Below, piece after piece: positions 8,205 through 18,000 of a stretch of 64,000 nt of DNA (position 1 is its first letter; each line of letters starts with the position of its first letter). Origin of the DNA: CAYNKA01 sp964397655 (lineage in GTDB: Bacteria > Spirochaetota > Spirochaetia > DTKZ01); contig CAYNKA010000001.1 in assembly GCA_964397655.1 (NCBI GenBank), forward strand, positions 124,001 through 188,000, given 5' to 3'. Position numbers and translations under genes: made by a program. Below the pieces are notes generated by a model. That model ran no database searches. It saw nothing but the letters and a program-made list of their open reading frames with translations, and had not been told where the DNA came from.

Positions 8205-9511
8205 GGTACTTCCTCGGCCAGAAACGTGTTTCCCTTGAGGGAGAGGAGTCTCGCAGTCCTGAACGTACCGATATGTTCCCTGCCGCCGGGGAGGACGATC
8301 ATGTCGTCGTGCTCGCTTCTCGCGAGTATTTCGCCATCTTTCTTTTTCGAAACCGCCTCGGCCAGCACGCGGACGGTGGTTCCGATTTTTTTCGCTTTGA
8401 CGGATGCCGTGATGCTCCGCTGTACCTCGATCAGCTCACGGAGACGTTCGAGTTTGACGTCCTCTGGTACCGGATCCGGCAGTTCGTACGCCTTCGTCCC
8501 TTCGATGGGATTGAAATAGTACGTGAAGGCGTCTTCGAACCGTACACGGCGCACGAGGTCGACCATGGCTCGGAAATCCTCCTCGGTTTCGCCGGGAAAA
8601 CCGACGATGAGATCTGTACACAGCGTGGCTCCGGGCACCCGTTCCCTGATTCTTTCGACCAGGCCGAGGTAATGCTCGCGCGTGTATTTCCTGTTCATGG
8701 ACGCGAGGATTCGGTTCGAACCGTGCTGAACCGGAAGATGGACGTGCCTGCAGAGTCCGGGAACGGCAGCGAGCCGTCCGATCAGTTCGTCGGAAAAGTC
8801 CTTGGGATGGGACGTGAGGAACCGGAGCCAGGGAAGCTCGGGCACGCGGTCTGCGATGAGGCCGAGGAGATCGGGGAAGGTCAAAGTCCTTCCTCCCTCG
8901 ACGAATCGATAGGAATTGACGTTCTGTCCCAGCAGCGTAATCTCCTTCACTCCGCGGCGCAGGTGGGAAACAATTTCCGAAAGAATGTCCTCGGGAGAAC
9001 GCGATACCTCCCTGCCTCTCACGTAGGGGACGATGCAGTAGGAACAGAAATTGTCGCAGCCGTGCATTATGGGAACGTAGCTCTTGAACTCGTCGTCCTT
9101 TCCGTGGTCCGGGGCGAAGGAGTATGCTTTCGGATTCTCCGATACCGCTGACGGAACCCTCGCCTTGCCGCGGCAGAGATCGTCTATGAAGGATTTCTTC
9201 TGGAAATTGCCTACGACGACGTCCACCGAGGGCGCCGTTTCCCGTATCCGGTCCTTGAGCCTTTCGGCCATGCATCCCATGATCACGAGGGTGTGGGGGT
9301 GGCGGTCCTTCAGATGCTTGAAATAACCGATTCTTCCCCAGATGCGGTTCTCCGCCGTCGTGCGGACCGAACAGGTGTTGAGTATGACTATGTCCGCGGT
9401 GTCCGGCTGCTCGGCTCGGGACCAGCCGTTTTCCTGAAGTTCGCGTTCCAGGTGATTGGATTCGGCCTTGTTCATCTGGCAACCGTAGGTTTCCGTCCAG
9501 TAGCGGTTCAT
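8201..9511 (-). CDS. miaB: tRNA-2-methylthio-N6-dimethylallyladenosine synthase
   Basis: This radical SAM methylthiotransferase modifies i6A37 of tRNAs that read UNN codons. The protein has 436 residues. The N-terminal UPF0004 domain provides Cys11, Cys47 and Cys80 for one 4Fe-4S cluster. The radical SAM motif CDNFCSYC provides Cys152, Cys156 and Cys159 for the other. A TRAM domain ends the protein. An open frame extends far upstream, but it lies over the LCP gene and lacks family similarity. The ATG at 9511 begins the conserved MNRYWTETYGCQMN and overlaps the LCP stop as ATGA. Confidence 0.97.
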   Translation of the reverse strand: MNRYWTETYGCQMNKAESNHLERELQENGWSRAEQPDTADIVILNTCSVRTTAENRIWGRIGYFKHLKDRHPHTLVIMGCMAERLKDRIRETAPSVDVVVGNFQKKSFIDDLCRGKARVPSAVSENPKAYSFAPDHGKDDEFKSYVPIMHGCDNFCSYCIVPYVRGREVSRSPEDILSEIVSHLRRGVKEITLLGQNVNSYRFVEGGRTLTFPDLLGLIADRVPELPWLRFLTSHPKDFSDELIGRLAAVPGLCRHVHLPVQHGSNRILASMNRKYTREHYLGLVERIRERVPGATLCTDLIVGFPGETEEDFRAMVDLVRRVRFEDAFTYYFNPIEGTKAYELPDPVPEDVKLERLRELIEVQRSITASVKAKKIGTTVRVLAEAVSKKKDGEILARSEHDDMIVLPGGREHIGTFRTARLLSLKGNTFLAEEVP

Positions 9512-11577
9512 TTTCGGGATCCTTCCACGAGCGAACGGATGTACCGGCGGAAATAATTCCAGTCGTTGTTCTTCGGAAGCAGGATGTATGCGCCCTTGTC
9601 GAAGCCGCGTTCCAATTCCTCCTCCTTCTTGTCTGAATCGAGGAGGTTGGTATAGGAATGATTCAGAACGTTCGACGTGTCGAGCACATGCTGACTCGTG
9701 ACCTTCATGTTGCCGTATTTGACCAACGCGTGAGCGATCTCGATCGCTGACATGTTGGTATCGACGTACTTCTGAAGGACTTTCACGAGATCGTAGACCT
9801 TTCCGATGTCGCTGATTCCCAATGTCGCCGCCTTGGTCTTGATGGATTCGACGATCTCCTGCTGACGCCGGGCTCTGCCGAAATCCGAGGAAAAATGTCG
9901 GGAACGAGCGATCCTGAGCGTCTCGACCCCGTTCAGGTGGTAACTTCCGGCCTTGTAGAACAGGGTGCTCCACCTGCCGCCTTCCTTGACGCGATAGGAG
10001 GGATCGATGAGATCCTCTTCCAGAGTCACGTCCACCCCGCCAAGGATGTTCACGGCGTCGATGAATGCGTACATGTCGATCACCATGTACTTTTCGACGG
10101 CAAGTCCCGTGATCTTCGAGAGTTCAGAACACATTCGCTCCCCGCCGTACAGAGGATACAGGGTATTGATCTTCCTTCCCTTGTAGTAGAGGTCCCTCGG
10201 CAGGCTGATGAGCGTGAAGTAGTTTTTCATCTCGTCTATGTGGGCGAGGATGATCGTGTCCGTCAAATTCTCGTGCGAGCCGACGAGAAGGTAGGTATGC
10301 GAGAAATCATTCCTGTAAAGACCCGTCAACCTGGGGATATCAGCGGTTCCCGGTTTTTTTTTTGCATCCGTCGCGCCCGAAAGGTTGATGGTTTTCAAGG
10401 CGCCGAGAGACAGGTCGTCCTCGTCCATCAGGTAGATTTCGGGCCTGAGTTTGTGGATTCCGAAGGAACCTCTCCGTTTTCCCTTCTCGTCTACGAAGTC
10501 GAAATAGACGTATTCGCCGCCCTCCCTGAACGAGGAGGCGGCCTTGAGTTTTTTCGATTCGAGGAAGGCCCTGAATCCCTTGTCGTCGGAAAGCGAAAGG
10601 AGCTGCTTTTTCAGATCGTCGATCTTCAGTTCGTTCTGGCTCCTGAGGTCGGCCGAGTCCAGGGCGGTGAGGACGGCGGCGCGGAATTCCTCCCTTGTCG
10701 CGCATCGGCGTTCTCCGACGAAGAATGCGCCGTCCTTCTTGTCCACGCCGAGCCGGATTCTCGGATGAGAGCGCTCCTTCTTGAGAACTATCGAAAATAA
10801 AACCGATTCCGGGGAGTCGACGGGCGGATTGGCGGCAAGGTTCTTGATCCGCATTTTTTCCTGGAGTTCCTTGGTCTGAAGCAGCTCCTGGGCGTAATTC
10901 CTCCTGGCGGCCAACTCCAGATAATGGGAGGAGAGCCGAGGGGTTTCCTGCTCCAGGAACCGAAGCAGTGCGGGATCCCTTCCTTCCCACAGGAGGGATT
11001 TTCCCGTAGGCGTGCTGATCCGGTATTGCGAGGATTTCTGCGTCACGGAAATCGTGAAATAGTTCTTCAGGTCTTTCTCGATCACGGCACCGCCTTCGGT
11101 CTTGCGAAGCGCGAGGCCGTTGCGCGTCAGGAATTCGCCGATCTCCTTGCCGTCCAACGTCATCCAGAAGGTTCTTTCCATCCGGGTTTTTTCTCCGTGC
11201 TGGAGCAGTCTTTCCACGGCTTTGAAATAATAGACGTTGTTCCGGGAGGATTCGTCCTCCTCCGCATCTTCGTTTTCCCCTAACGCTGGTTCGAGCGCAG
11301 GAAAGGCCCTCTCCGGCAGTCCGAGAGCGGTACGCAATTCGCCCGTATCCTGGTGAAGGAATCGTAGGTTCTGTTTGATTTTTTCGGATGCGGCCGAAGC
11401 GTCCCGTATTTCCTTGGTCATCGAGGATTCCAACTGATGAAACATCACGAATATCACCAGGAATTGGGAGCCCATGACGAGAATCACGAGGAGCACGATT
11501 CCCCATACGGAGTGGAAGATCGAATAGATTAGGTTTTTTACGCCGTCCACGAGGCCGGACAGATACCAACTTATCAT
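9508..11577 (-). CDS. LytR-CpsA-Psr (LCP) family membrane protein
   Basis: This roughly 689-residue protein has one membrane helix near residues 20-45 and a large extracytoplasmic part. The C-terminal third is an LCP domain, with SLPRDLY, the DAVNILGGVDV segment and the arginine-rich SRHFSSDFGRARRQQE. LCP enzymes move glycopolymers from undecaprenyl carriers to the cell wall. About 380 residues between the helix and the LCP domain are unfamiliar and may form a second domain. A GTG at 11592 is possible, but it lies within the predicted -10 region, so the ATG at 11577 is preferred. The gene heads the operon with miaB. Confidence 0.85.
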   Translation of the reverse strand: MISWYLSGLVDGVKNLIYSIFHSVWGIVLLVILVMGSQFLVIFVMFHQLESSMTKEIRDASAASEKIKQNLRFLHQDTGELRTALGLPERAFPALEPALGENEDAEEDESSRNNVYYFKAVERLLQHGEKTRMERTFWMTLDGKEIGEFLTRNGLALRKTEGGAVIEKDLKNYFTISVTQKSSQYRISTPTGKSLLWEGRDPALLRFLEQETPRLSSHYLELAARRNYAQELLQTKELQEKMRIKNLAANPPVDSPESVLFSIVLKKERSHPRIRLGVDKKDGAFFVGERRCATREEFRAAVLTALDSADLRSQNELKIDDLKKQLLSLSDDKGFRAFLESKKLKAASSFREGGEYVYFDFVDEKGKRRGSFGIHKLRPEIYLMDEDDLSLGALKTINLSGATDAKKKPGTADIPRLTGLYRNDFSHTYLLVGSHENLTDTIILAHIDEMKNYFTLISLPRDLYYKGRKINTLYPLYGGERMCSELSKITGLAVEKYMVIDMYAFIDAVNILGGVDVTLEEDLIDPSYRVKEGGRWSTLFYKAGSYHLNGVETLRIARSRHFSSDFGRARRQQEIVESIKTKAATLGISDIGKVYDLVKVLQKYVDTNMSAIEIAHALVKYGNMKVTSQHVLDTSNVLNHSYTNLLDSDKKEEELERGFDKGAYILLPKNNDWNYFRRYIRSLVEGSRK

Positions 11578-11590
11578 ATGCGACGGCAGC

Positions 11591-11620
11591 ACTATACTAT
11601 GAAAAGCGGAAAAATTTCAA
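11591..11620 (-). promoter_or_regulatory. Promoter of the LCP-miaB operon
   Basis: A -35 TTGAAA (11615-11620) and a -10 TATAGT (11591-11596) are separated by 18 bases. Transcription should start near 11584, giving a leader of about 7 bases before the ATG at 11577. The -35 box contains the TGA stop of the upstream cyclohydrolase gene. Confidence 0.7.
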
Positions 11621-12315
11621 TGGAGGCCGCGATCTCTAACTTCGTAAACGCCTAACGGAGCCGTATCCGGCATTTTCCCGAGATACGCCGAGATGGAGGA
11701 GTCGTAATCCTCGACGGCGGCGAAGGCCTTTTTCGCGAGACGGAAGCGAGTGGCGAGGGACGAGCAGCCTCCTTTCGCTCCGAGTTCTTCGAGAAAGGAG
11801 CCGTAATCGGCGGGATCGGTGAGGACGGCCACGCGCAGGAAATTCTTCGCCGCGGCCCGCACCATGCAGGGGCCGCCGATGTCGATATGAGTCCTCGCGT
11901 CTTCGAGCGTGGCTCCAGGTTCCGAAGAAGCCCGACCGAAGGGATAGAGGTTCGCCACGACGAGGTCGAAGGCGACCGCTCCGGTGCGCCCGAGATCCGT
12001 CCGATGGGCCTCGTTGTAGGTTTCGGAAAGCAGGCCGAGGTAGATTTTGAAGTCCAGGGTCTTCACGAGGCCTCCCTGCATTTCGGGCTGCCCGGTGTAG
12101 TCGGAAATCGATCGGAGCCTCCGCTTCGATCCTTCCTCTCCGAAGACCTCCTTCAGGCAGGCGTAGGTGCCTCCCGTCGAGTAGATGACGACGTCCTTCG
12201 CCCGTTCGACGAGTCCCTTCGCCAACGATTCGAGCCCGCTCTTGTCGGAAACGCTCACGATGGCGTTCCTGACGCATACCTCGTCGTCGACTTTCCGAAC
12301 CACGTTGAGCTTCAC
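11617..12315 (-). CDS. Free-standing IMP cyclohydrolase (PurH N-terminal domain only)
   Basis: This 232-residue protein matches only the MGS-like IMP cyclohydrolase domain of PurH, which closes FAICAR to IMP. The AICAR transformylase half is absent. Visible family motifs are VSVSDKSGL, YSTGGT, SDYTGQPEM, ANLYPFG (Asn122, Tyr124), IDIGGP (Asp145) and AAAKN (Lys157). The usual loop RVKTLHPK is LVKTLDFK here, so the conserved Arg and His are replaced while Lys85 and Thr86 remain. The ATG overlaps the folD stop as ATGA, linking it to a one-carbon folate enzyme. Activity as a cyclohydrolase is likely but not assured because of the altered loop. Confidence 0.85.
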   Translation of the reverse strand: MKLNVVRKVDDEVCVRNAIVSVSDKSGLESLAKGLVERAKDVVIYSTGGTYACLKEVFGEEGSKRRLRSISDYTGQPEMQGGLVKTLDFKIYLGLLSETYNEAHRTDLGRTGAVAFDLVVANLYPFGRASSEPGATLEDARTHIDIGGPCMVRAAAKNFLRVAVLTDPADYGSFLEELGAKGGCSSLATRFRLAKKAFAAVEDYDSSISAYLGKMPDTAPLGVYEVRDRGLH

Positions 12316-13202
12316 GATCGGACCTCCGTGCCGGCTTTCATCTTGGCAGCCTTCAGGGTGTTGTACAGAAGCATGGTGATGGTCATGGGTCCCACCCCGC
12401 CCGGTACCGGAGTTATCTTACCTGCGACTTTCGAAACCTCCTCGAACCGGACGTCGCCCGCCAATCTGAATCCGCTTTTCCTGGACGAGTCGGGAATGCG
12501 TGTCACTCCGACGTCGATGACCGCGGCGCCCTCCTTGACCATGGATGCGGTGACGAGCCCGGGTCTTCCTACCGCGGCGACGAGGATGTCGGCTTCTCTC
12601 GTGATCCGCGCGAGATCTTTCGTCCCTGAGTGACAGATCGTGACCGTAGCGTTCGCCTTCTTCGACGACAAGAGGTTTGCGAGAGGCCTGCCTACCGTCG
12701 GGCTTCTGCCTATGACCACGACCTTGGCGCCGTCGGTCGGGATTCCGGCGGTCTCGATGATCTTCATGACTCCGAACGGCGTGGCCGGGAGAAAGGTGTC
12801 CATGCCCAGGAGCATTTTCCCCAAACTCACGGGATGGTAGCCGTCGACGTCCTTGTCCGGATCTATGGTGAGGAGGATTTTCCTTTCGTCGATGTGCCCG
12901 GGAAGCGGAAGCTGTACGAGAATGCCGTGGATCCGTTCGTCAAGGTTGAAATCCCTTATCAGCGAAAGCAGAGTCTCGGAGCTCGCGTCCGCCGGAAGAC
13001 GGTTGTCGGAGGAATGAATGCCGACTTCCGCGCACGCTTTTTCCTTCCCCGTTACGTAGGATACGCTGGCCGGGTCGTCGCCCACGAGAACGACGGCGAG
13101 TCCCGGGACGATCCCCTTGAGCTTGAGTCGGGCCGTTTCCTCCGCCATGTTTTTTTTCAAGGCTTCGGCGATTTGCTTCCCATCAATGATTTCCGCGGCC
13201 AT
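12312..13202 (-). CDS. folD: Methylenetetrahydrofolate dehydrogenase/methenyltetrahydrofolate cyclohydrolase
   Basis: This bifunctional enzyme interconverts 5,10-methylene-, 5,10-methenyl- and 10-formyl-tetrahydrofolate with NADP. It is 296 residues from the ATG at 13202, which has a GAGG ribosome site five bases upstream; a GTG at 13208 is less likely. The active-site segment SYVTGKEK contains Tyr49 and Lys53, followed by DVDG, the Rossmann motif GRSPTVGRP and the C-terminal PVPGGVGPMT. It supplies the formyl donor for purine synthesis and overlaps the IMP cyclohydrolase gene. Confidence 0.97.
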   Translation of the reverse strand: MAAEIIDGKQIAEALKKNMAEETARLKLKGIVPGLAVVLVGDDPASVSYVTGKEKACAEVGIHSSDNRLPADASSETLLSLIRDFNLDERIHGILVQLPLPGHIDERKILLTIDPDKDVDGYHPVSLGKMLLGMDTFLPATPFGVMKIIETAGIPTDGAKVVVIGRSPTVGRPLANLLSSKKANATVTICHSGTKDLARITREADILVAAVGRPGLVTASMVKEGAAVIDVGVTRIPDSSRKSGFRLAGDVRFEEVSKVAGKITPVPGGVGPMTITMLLYNTLKAAKMKAGTEVRS

Positions 13203-13232
13203 CGGCACCTCGCTTTGCTGTCTTTAGCAATT

Positions 13233-13262
13233 CTTTTATCACGGCTCGTCCCGTCGTTGCAA
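13233..13262 (-). promoter_or_regulatory. Possible folD promoter
   Basis: TTGCAA (13257-13262) and TAAAAG (13233-13238) are 18 bases apart and lie upstream of the folD ribosome site. The -10 is a weak match. The 171-base gap between folD and the divergent plus-strand gene holds this and the opposite promoter and nothing else I can identify. Confidence 0.35.
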
Positions 13263-13313
13263 GGAAGCTGTGACCCTTTCCCCTTTTCGGTGTTTGTATA
13301 GCGTCGACGAATA

Positions 13314-13343
13314 TTGAACAGGTCCTTATTGCAATGGTAGTAT
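13314..13343 (+). promoter_or_regulatory. Possible promoter of the outer-membrane barrel gene
   Basis: TTGAAC (13314-13319) and TAGTAT (13338-13343) are separated by 18 bases. Transcription would start near 13350, leaving about 24 bases of leader that includes a GGAAGG ribosome site before the TTG start at 13374. Confidence 0.45.
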
Positions 13344-13373
13344 GGGAGAAACGACCTATAGGGAAGGTTAAAT

Positions 13374-13973
13374 TTGAAGAGCAAGTACATCCTGGCGGCG
13401 CTCGTCCTCTGTTTCTTCGCCGGATCATTCCCGATTCACGCGGCGGATGATGAGGAATACGTTCCGACTTACGTATTGGGGAATCAATTGCTTATCATCA
13501 ACGGCGGGCTCTTTCTTCCGCTTTTCTTCCAGGAATTGGGAGGAACGATCCACGACACCAATCTGTCGCTCGGCGGAGTCGGTTCGATACAGTGGGCGGC
13601 CCATCTCAGCAACAATATGACGCTCGGACTCGAAGGCGGCGGCATGTTCGCCTTCAGCCCGAACAACCGCAGTCTTTTCATGCTTCCGATCACCGCCCGC
13701 TACGCCTACAGTCTGAAGGCCTACCCCTTCGAATTTCCTCTTTCCATCTCCGGAGGTATAAATTTCACGCGTCTCGGCCATTCCTTCCAGATCCTGCCGA
13801 TCGTCAAGCCGGGCGTGTCCGCCTACTGGAACTACAGCAGCGAATGGGCCTTCGGAATCAATTTCTTCTACTGGTGGGTGCCCAATGTCTATACCGGCCC
13901 CAACCCTCCGAAGGAGGAGAGCCGATTGGGAAATTTTCTCGAGATCAGCCTCTCGGCCATGTATCATTTCTAG
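13374..13973 (+). CDS. Small outer-membrane beta-barrel candidate
   Basis: This 199-residue protein starts at TTG with a GGAAGG ribosome site. It has a signal peptide of about 23 residues ending in IHA. The mature chain alternates hydrophobic and polar residues in glycine/aromatic-rich strands and ends with Tyr-His-Phe, the aromatic C-terminus typical of BAM substrates. Size and pattern suit an eight-stranded barrel. T. pallidum TP0733, an OmpW-like barrel beside folD (TP0732), is a plausible counterpart, based on my memory of that genome. The next gene, a lipoprotein, follows 16 bases later. Confidence 0.7.
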   Translation: MKSKYILAALVLCFFAGSFPIHAADDEEYVPTYVLGNQLLIINGGLFLPLFFQELGGTIHDTNLSLGGVGSIQWAAHLSNNMTLGLEGGGMFAFSPNNRSLFMLPITARYAYSLKAYPFEFPLSISGGINFTRLGHSFQILPIVKPGVSAYWNYSSEWAFGINFFYWWVPNVYTGPNPPKEESRLGNFLEISLSAMYHF

Positions 13974-13989
13974 CGAGGAGTCCTGAATC

Positions 13990-15066
13990 ATGAATGAACA
14001 TCTGCGGACATCGCGTCTACTCTTCATCCTGATCGCCGCGTTTCTGTCGATCGCCCTTTCCTGTTCGAACGACAACGTCGGCGTGTTCTACAGCCTCGAA
14101 AAGGAAGTCAAGGCCCAGGACAATTCCCTTCCCAATTCGGTCAGGACAAGCGGCGGCATGTTCAAATACGCCGCGCTGAACAGGTTTTACATAGGCACCG
14201 GATCGGTGTTCTACCGGGACTCGACGAGCGACACTTCCACCTGGATCAAGATAAAGAACCCGATCTCCGAAGGCATCGTGACCGGCCTCGCCCTCGTCGG
14301 AACGGACATCTTCGTCTCGGTGACCAACGGGGCGAGGCACGGTCTCTTCAAGCTCGACCCGGGCACGAACTACACCTCGTACGTCACGAGCGTCAATTAT
14401 TTCTCCGCGAAGCAGGTTACCCGGCTGTTCAGTCTGAACGGCCTTCTATTCGTTCAAACCGGGACCGATCTCGACGACAATTACGAACTTTTCGTCTTCA
14501 ACGGGACGCAGCTGATTTCGACCGGAATATCTTCGTACATCATCGTGGGCGGAGCCTGGGACGGTTCCGATTACTGGTTCATAAGCAGTGCGAACCATAT
14601 TTTCAGGCATAATTCGTCGACCGGATGGGACACCACGACGAACCTCGTGGCCCCTGCGGAACTTTCCGGTCACTCGAAATTTTCCGATATCTTCGTCGAT
14701 CCCGACGATTCGTCGACCATCTATATATGCAGCAGAAGCGGTTACATCTACCGGTCTACGAATTCAGGAGCCTCCTGGACCGTTTCCGATTCCCACGACT
14801 ACGCTTTCTACTCGATCGGAAAAGTGAACGGGAAAATAATCCTGGGCGCCGGTAGTACGGGAATCGCGGAGCTCGGATCCGGAAACGACATCGACAGCAT
14901 CAGCAATCCCGGTGGAAACTACGACGAGATCCCGGACCTCTACGATTCCACGGTGCTCCGCATCTTCGTCTTCGACAGGCTGGTCTTCGCGGCGACCGCG
15001 GCCAACGGAGTGTGGAGGGGGGACTACACCTCCTCCATGACGAGTCCGGTCTGGTCGCAGGAATGA
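13990..15066 (+). CDS. Lipoprotein with Asp-box (BNR) repeat, probable beta-propeller
   Basis: The 358-residue protein has an N-terminal hydrophobic segment and lipobox-like IALSC (Cys at about residue 25), so it is probably lipid-anchored in the envelope. The rest consists of repeated short beta segments. One clear Asp-box, STNSGASW, is at about residues 254-261, a hallmark of BNR/sialidase-type propellers. Other repeats are degenerate. No catalytic residues are recognised. It follows the barrel gene with an AGGAG ribosome site and is probably co-transcribed, so the pair may act together at the outer membrane. Confidence 0.7.
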   Translation: MNEHLRTSRLLFILIAAFLSIALSCSNDNVGVFYSLEKEVKAQDNSLPNSVRTSGGMFKYAALNRFYIGTGSVFYRDSTSDTSTWIKIKNPISEGIVTGLALVGTDIFVSVTNGARHGLFKLDPGTNYTSYVTSVNYFSAKQVTRLFSLNGLLFVQTGTDLDDNYELFVFNGTQLISTGISSYIIVGGAWDGSDYWFISSANHIFRHNSSTGWDTTTNLVAPAELSGHSKFSDIFVDPDDSSTIYICSRSGYIYRSTNSGASWTVSDSHDYAFYSIGKVNGKIILGAGSTGIAELGSGNDIDSISNPGGNYDEIPDLYDSTVLRIFVFDRLVFAATAANGVWRGDYTSSMTSPVWSQE

Positions 15067-15078
15067 AGGGGCGTCGGA

Positions 15079-18000
15079 CTATTCGGAAACGTTTCCCGAG
15101 AACGTTCCCTCGGCCCGCTTGAGGGCGTTGAGCGCGTCGGCGCTCCGGATCGTGATGAGAGCCGGGATCCTGCTCCATCCTCCGGACGGGTCTTCCGCCC
15201 TCACGATCACCCCTCCTCCGCCCGTAAAACGGTTCTTTTCGATCTTTACCGTCGACGTCTCCCTGGGGATGACGAAAAACACCCCCTTCTGGCCTGTGAA
15301 GGCGAAACGGTTGGCTTCCGCGATGAGAGGCGAATTCCCCTTGAGCATGAAGCCCGACGAGGAAACCGTTCCCTTTCCGAGCGTCATGGAATTCTGCTTC
15401 CAGACGGAAGATGAATCCTGGAGAACGGCTGCGATGAAATCGCCCGAAGTTCCGCCCGAGAAAGCATTTCCAGAGAGTACGGCACTGCCGCCTTCGCAAT
15501 GGAAGTGATAGAGGAAATCGTCGCTCGTGCCGGCCTCGAAGACCGTGTCGGTCACCAGTGCGGATCCGTTTTTCAGATAGAGTCCCGTGGCTCCGTACCG
15601 ACCGGCCACGGAAAGATAGGATTTTTTAACGTCGATCGCGCCGGAAAACGCGGAAATTCCCGTGGAAATATAGGCTTTTTCCGCCAAATACAGCGAAAGC
15701 CTGTCGAAAAATGCGGTACCGCCGTCGCATTTCACGCCGAGGGATGCGAGACTCCCCTGGCCTGCGTGAATCTTGACGTCGGCAGCTTTCAGCATTGCTC
15801 CCAGGGAATGTATCCCCGTGGTCACCAGGCCCTCGCCGCAGGTGAGGGTGCTGTCATCGATCGAAGCTTCGGCGGGATGCTTCACCACGATCAGTGACGC
15901 CTGCTCGCAGCGGGCGAAGGAAAGGGTCGAACCCGTGATTTCCAGAGAGCCGCCTCGGGAGAGGATCAATTCCCCCTGCCCGAGATCTTCACTGGAGATG
16001 GAGGTTTTCGAGAGAAGAACCCTTCCTCCGTTCTGGACCAGGACCCGGTTTCTCCCCTCGAGCCGGACCGCACAATCCGTCAATTTGAGACTTCCGGTTT
16101 CGACGCGGATGAAACCGTCTCCGGCGCCGGCCGTTCCGGACACCACGATCGATTCTAGGGAGAGTTCACGATTCCCTGCGAGGATAGCGGGTGCGGTACC
16201 GGGGACGGCGAACGTGATGATCGACGCCTCTCCCGTTTTTCGCCAGGAGCTTTCCTCGAAACTTCCGACGACGACATAATCCTTGAAGGCCTCCAAGGTC
16301 GTATCGCAGGGATAGTTTCCTTTCGCGAGGAAAAGCGATGTCCTTCTGCTGTTCCGCAGAACCGACAACGCCTTCCGCAGGCTTTTCAGAGGAAAGCTCC
16401 TCGATCCTTCCTGATCGTCCTTGCCCGAAGGAGAAAGATAAACCACAGCCTTGTCGATCGTGAAAACGAGCGAGCTGACCGAAATACTTCGGTTTCCCAC
16501 GGAATCCACGGTGACCGCATGTACGACGAACGATTTCATGGTACCTTCGGGCGCGACGGCTGAGATCGGTTTTTCATAGACGGAGAATGCTCGAGGTTTC
16601 AAGGTTTCGGGCGACGGATTGAGGGATGGAACTTCCCTGAAATCGTAGAGTATGGTGCCTTCGTTCGATTTCAGAGAGATGGTTCTGTCGACCACGTAGA
16701 AATGCTCGTTCATGGCTCCTTCGACGACCGGAGGGATGGGAGCGGTTCTGTCTATCGTGAAGGAAAAACTGCTGGATTTCGAACCTTCCGTTCCGGACGG
16801 AGGAAAAGCCTTGAGCTCCACGAAGTAGGAAACGGTTTCGCCGTCAGCTGCCGTGAATTCGAGGGTGTCGCGGAATAAGGGGGAGAACCGCGTGACCGGA
16901 CGAGGGGGTATTCCGTTCGTGCCGATTTCGTAATGAACGACGCCGATTTTTTGCGTATTCTTCAGGACTACGGTCGTCGCGACTTTTTCGGGGGGAGTCG
17001 TATCGACGGTCGGCATTACGGTTTCGATGATCGTCGGTATGGAAAAAACGAAGGGCTTCCCTCTGAGGGATTGATAAACGAGCGTCCTTCCCCGCTCTTC
17101 GGTACAGGAAATCAGGAGGGGCCTTTCGTACAACCTCGGCTGTCCGTTCCGTTCTTCAGAGAAGAAAACCGCGTCGTCGCCCTGGTCCTTCCAGGAAAGG
17201 ACGAGGACGTTCCCCGCTCGGACCGCATCGAATTCGACTTCGGTGAGGAGCCGTTCCGGATGGACCGCGATGTCGCTGACGAGGAGGGGTTCGCTGAAAT
17301 TGCCGGCTTCGTCCACGGTGACAGCGGCGACGGCGAAGACGTCGAATGCCGTGGAACCGGCGGAGAGCGCGCCGCGGTACAGAGGCGACTTCGGGCCCGG
17401 ATAAGGAGGGAGTTTTCCTCCGCCCGCGATTTCATAAAGGATCCGTCCCTCGTCGGAACTGAGCTCGAGTTCTTGCTGATCCGCGGCGAGCAGGCGGAAT
17501 ACCGGTTTAGCGGGACGTACTCGGTCCACTACGAAGACCAGGGGGCTGGAATTCGAAGTCGCATTGCCGGCTGGATCCCTCACCTCGTATGCGACCTCAT
17601 AACGTACGGTTTCGTTCTCGACCGCCGGAAGACGTATGGGTTCCTCGTAGGCCCTGAGTTCGCCTGTAAGCTTCGCGGTTCCTCCGTCTGCCCACAGCCG
17701 GTAGAAGACCCTTTCCTCCTCCTTGCGCGGTTTTATAACCAGTTCGATGCCGTGGTTCACCACGGACTTTTGCGGCAGGCCGAAGAGTTCCGGATCTTCC
17801 GGCGGCAGACGGTCTACCGTGAAGCGAAAATCCGCTATCTCGCCCTTTTCCGGCGAATCCGCGTATCTTGAGAGAACCTTCACCCGATAGGGAATTTCCT
17901 TTCCGTCCTTTCCCCTGAACACGATCCGGTCCTTGATCTTGAGAGAGGAACCGTCAGGGACCGGAGGTTCGGTCCCGTCCTCGGTGAACGTGTAGAACAA

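Noticed and set aside
9512..9973. Upstream extension of miaB by about 154 codons
   Set aside because: It overlaps the LCP coding region and has no similarity to MiaB; the ATG at 9511 begins the conserved N-terminus.
15085..15096. Palindrome GGAAACGTTTCC at the convergent gene ends
   Set aside because: It is a short palindrome inside the coding end of the giant protein, without loop or T-tract.
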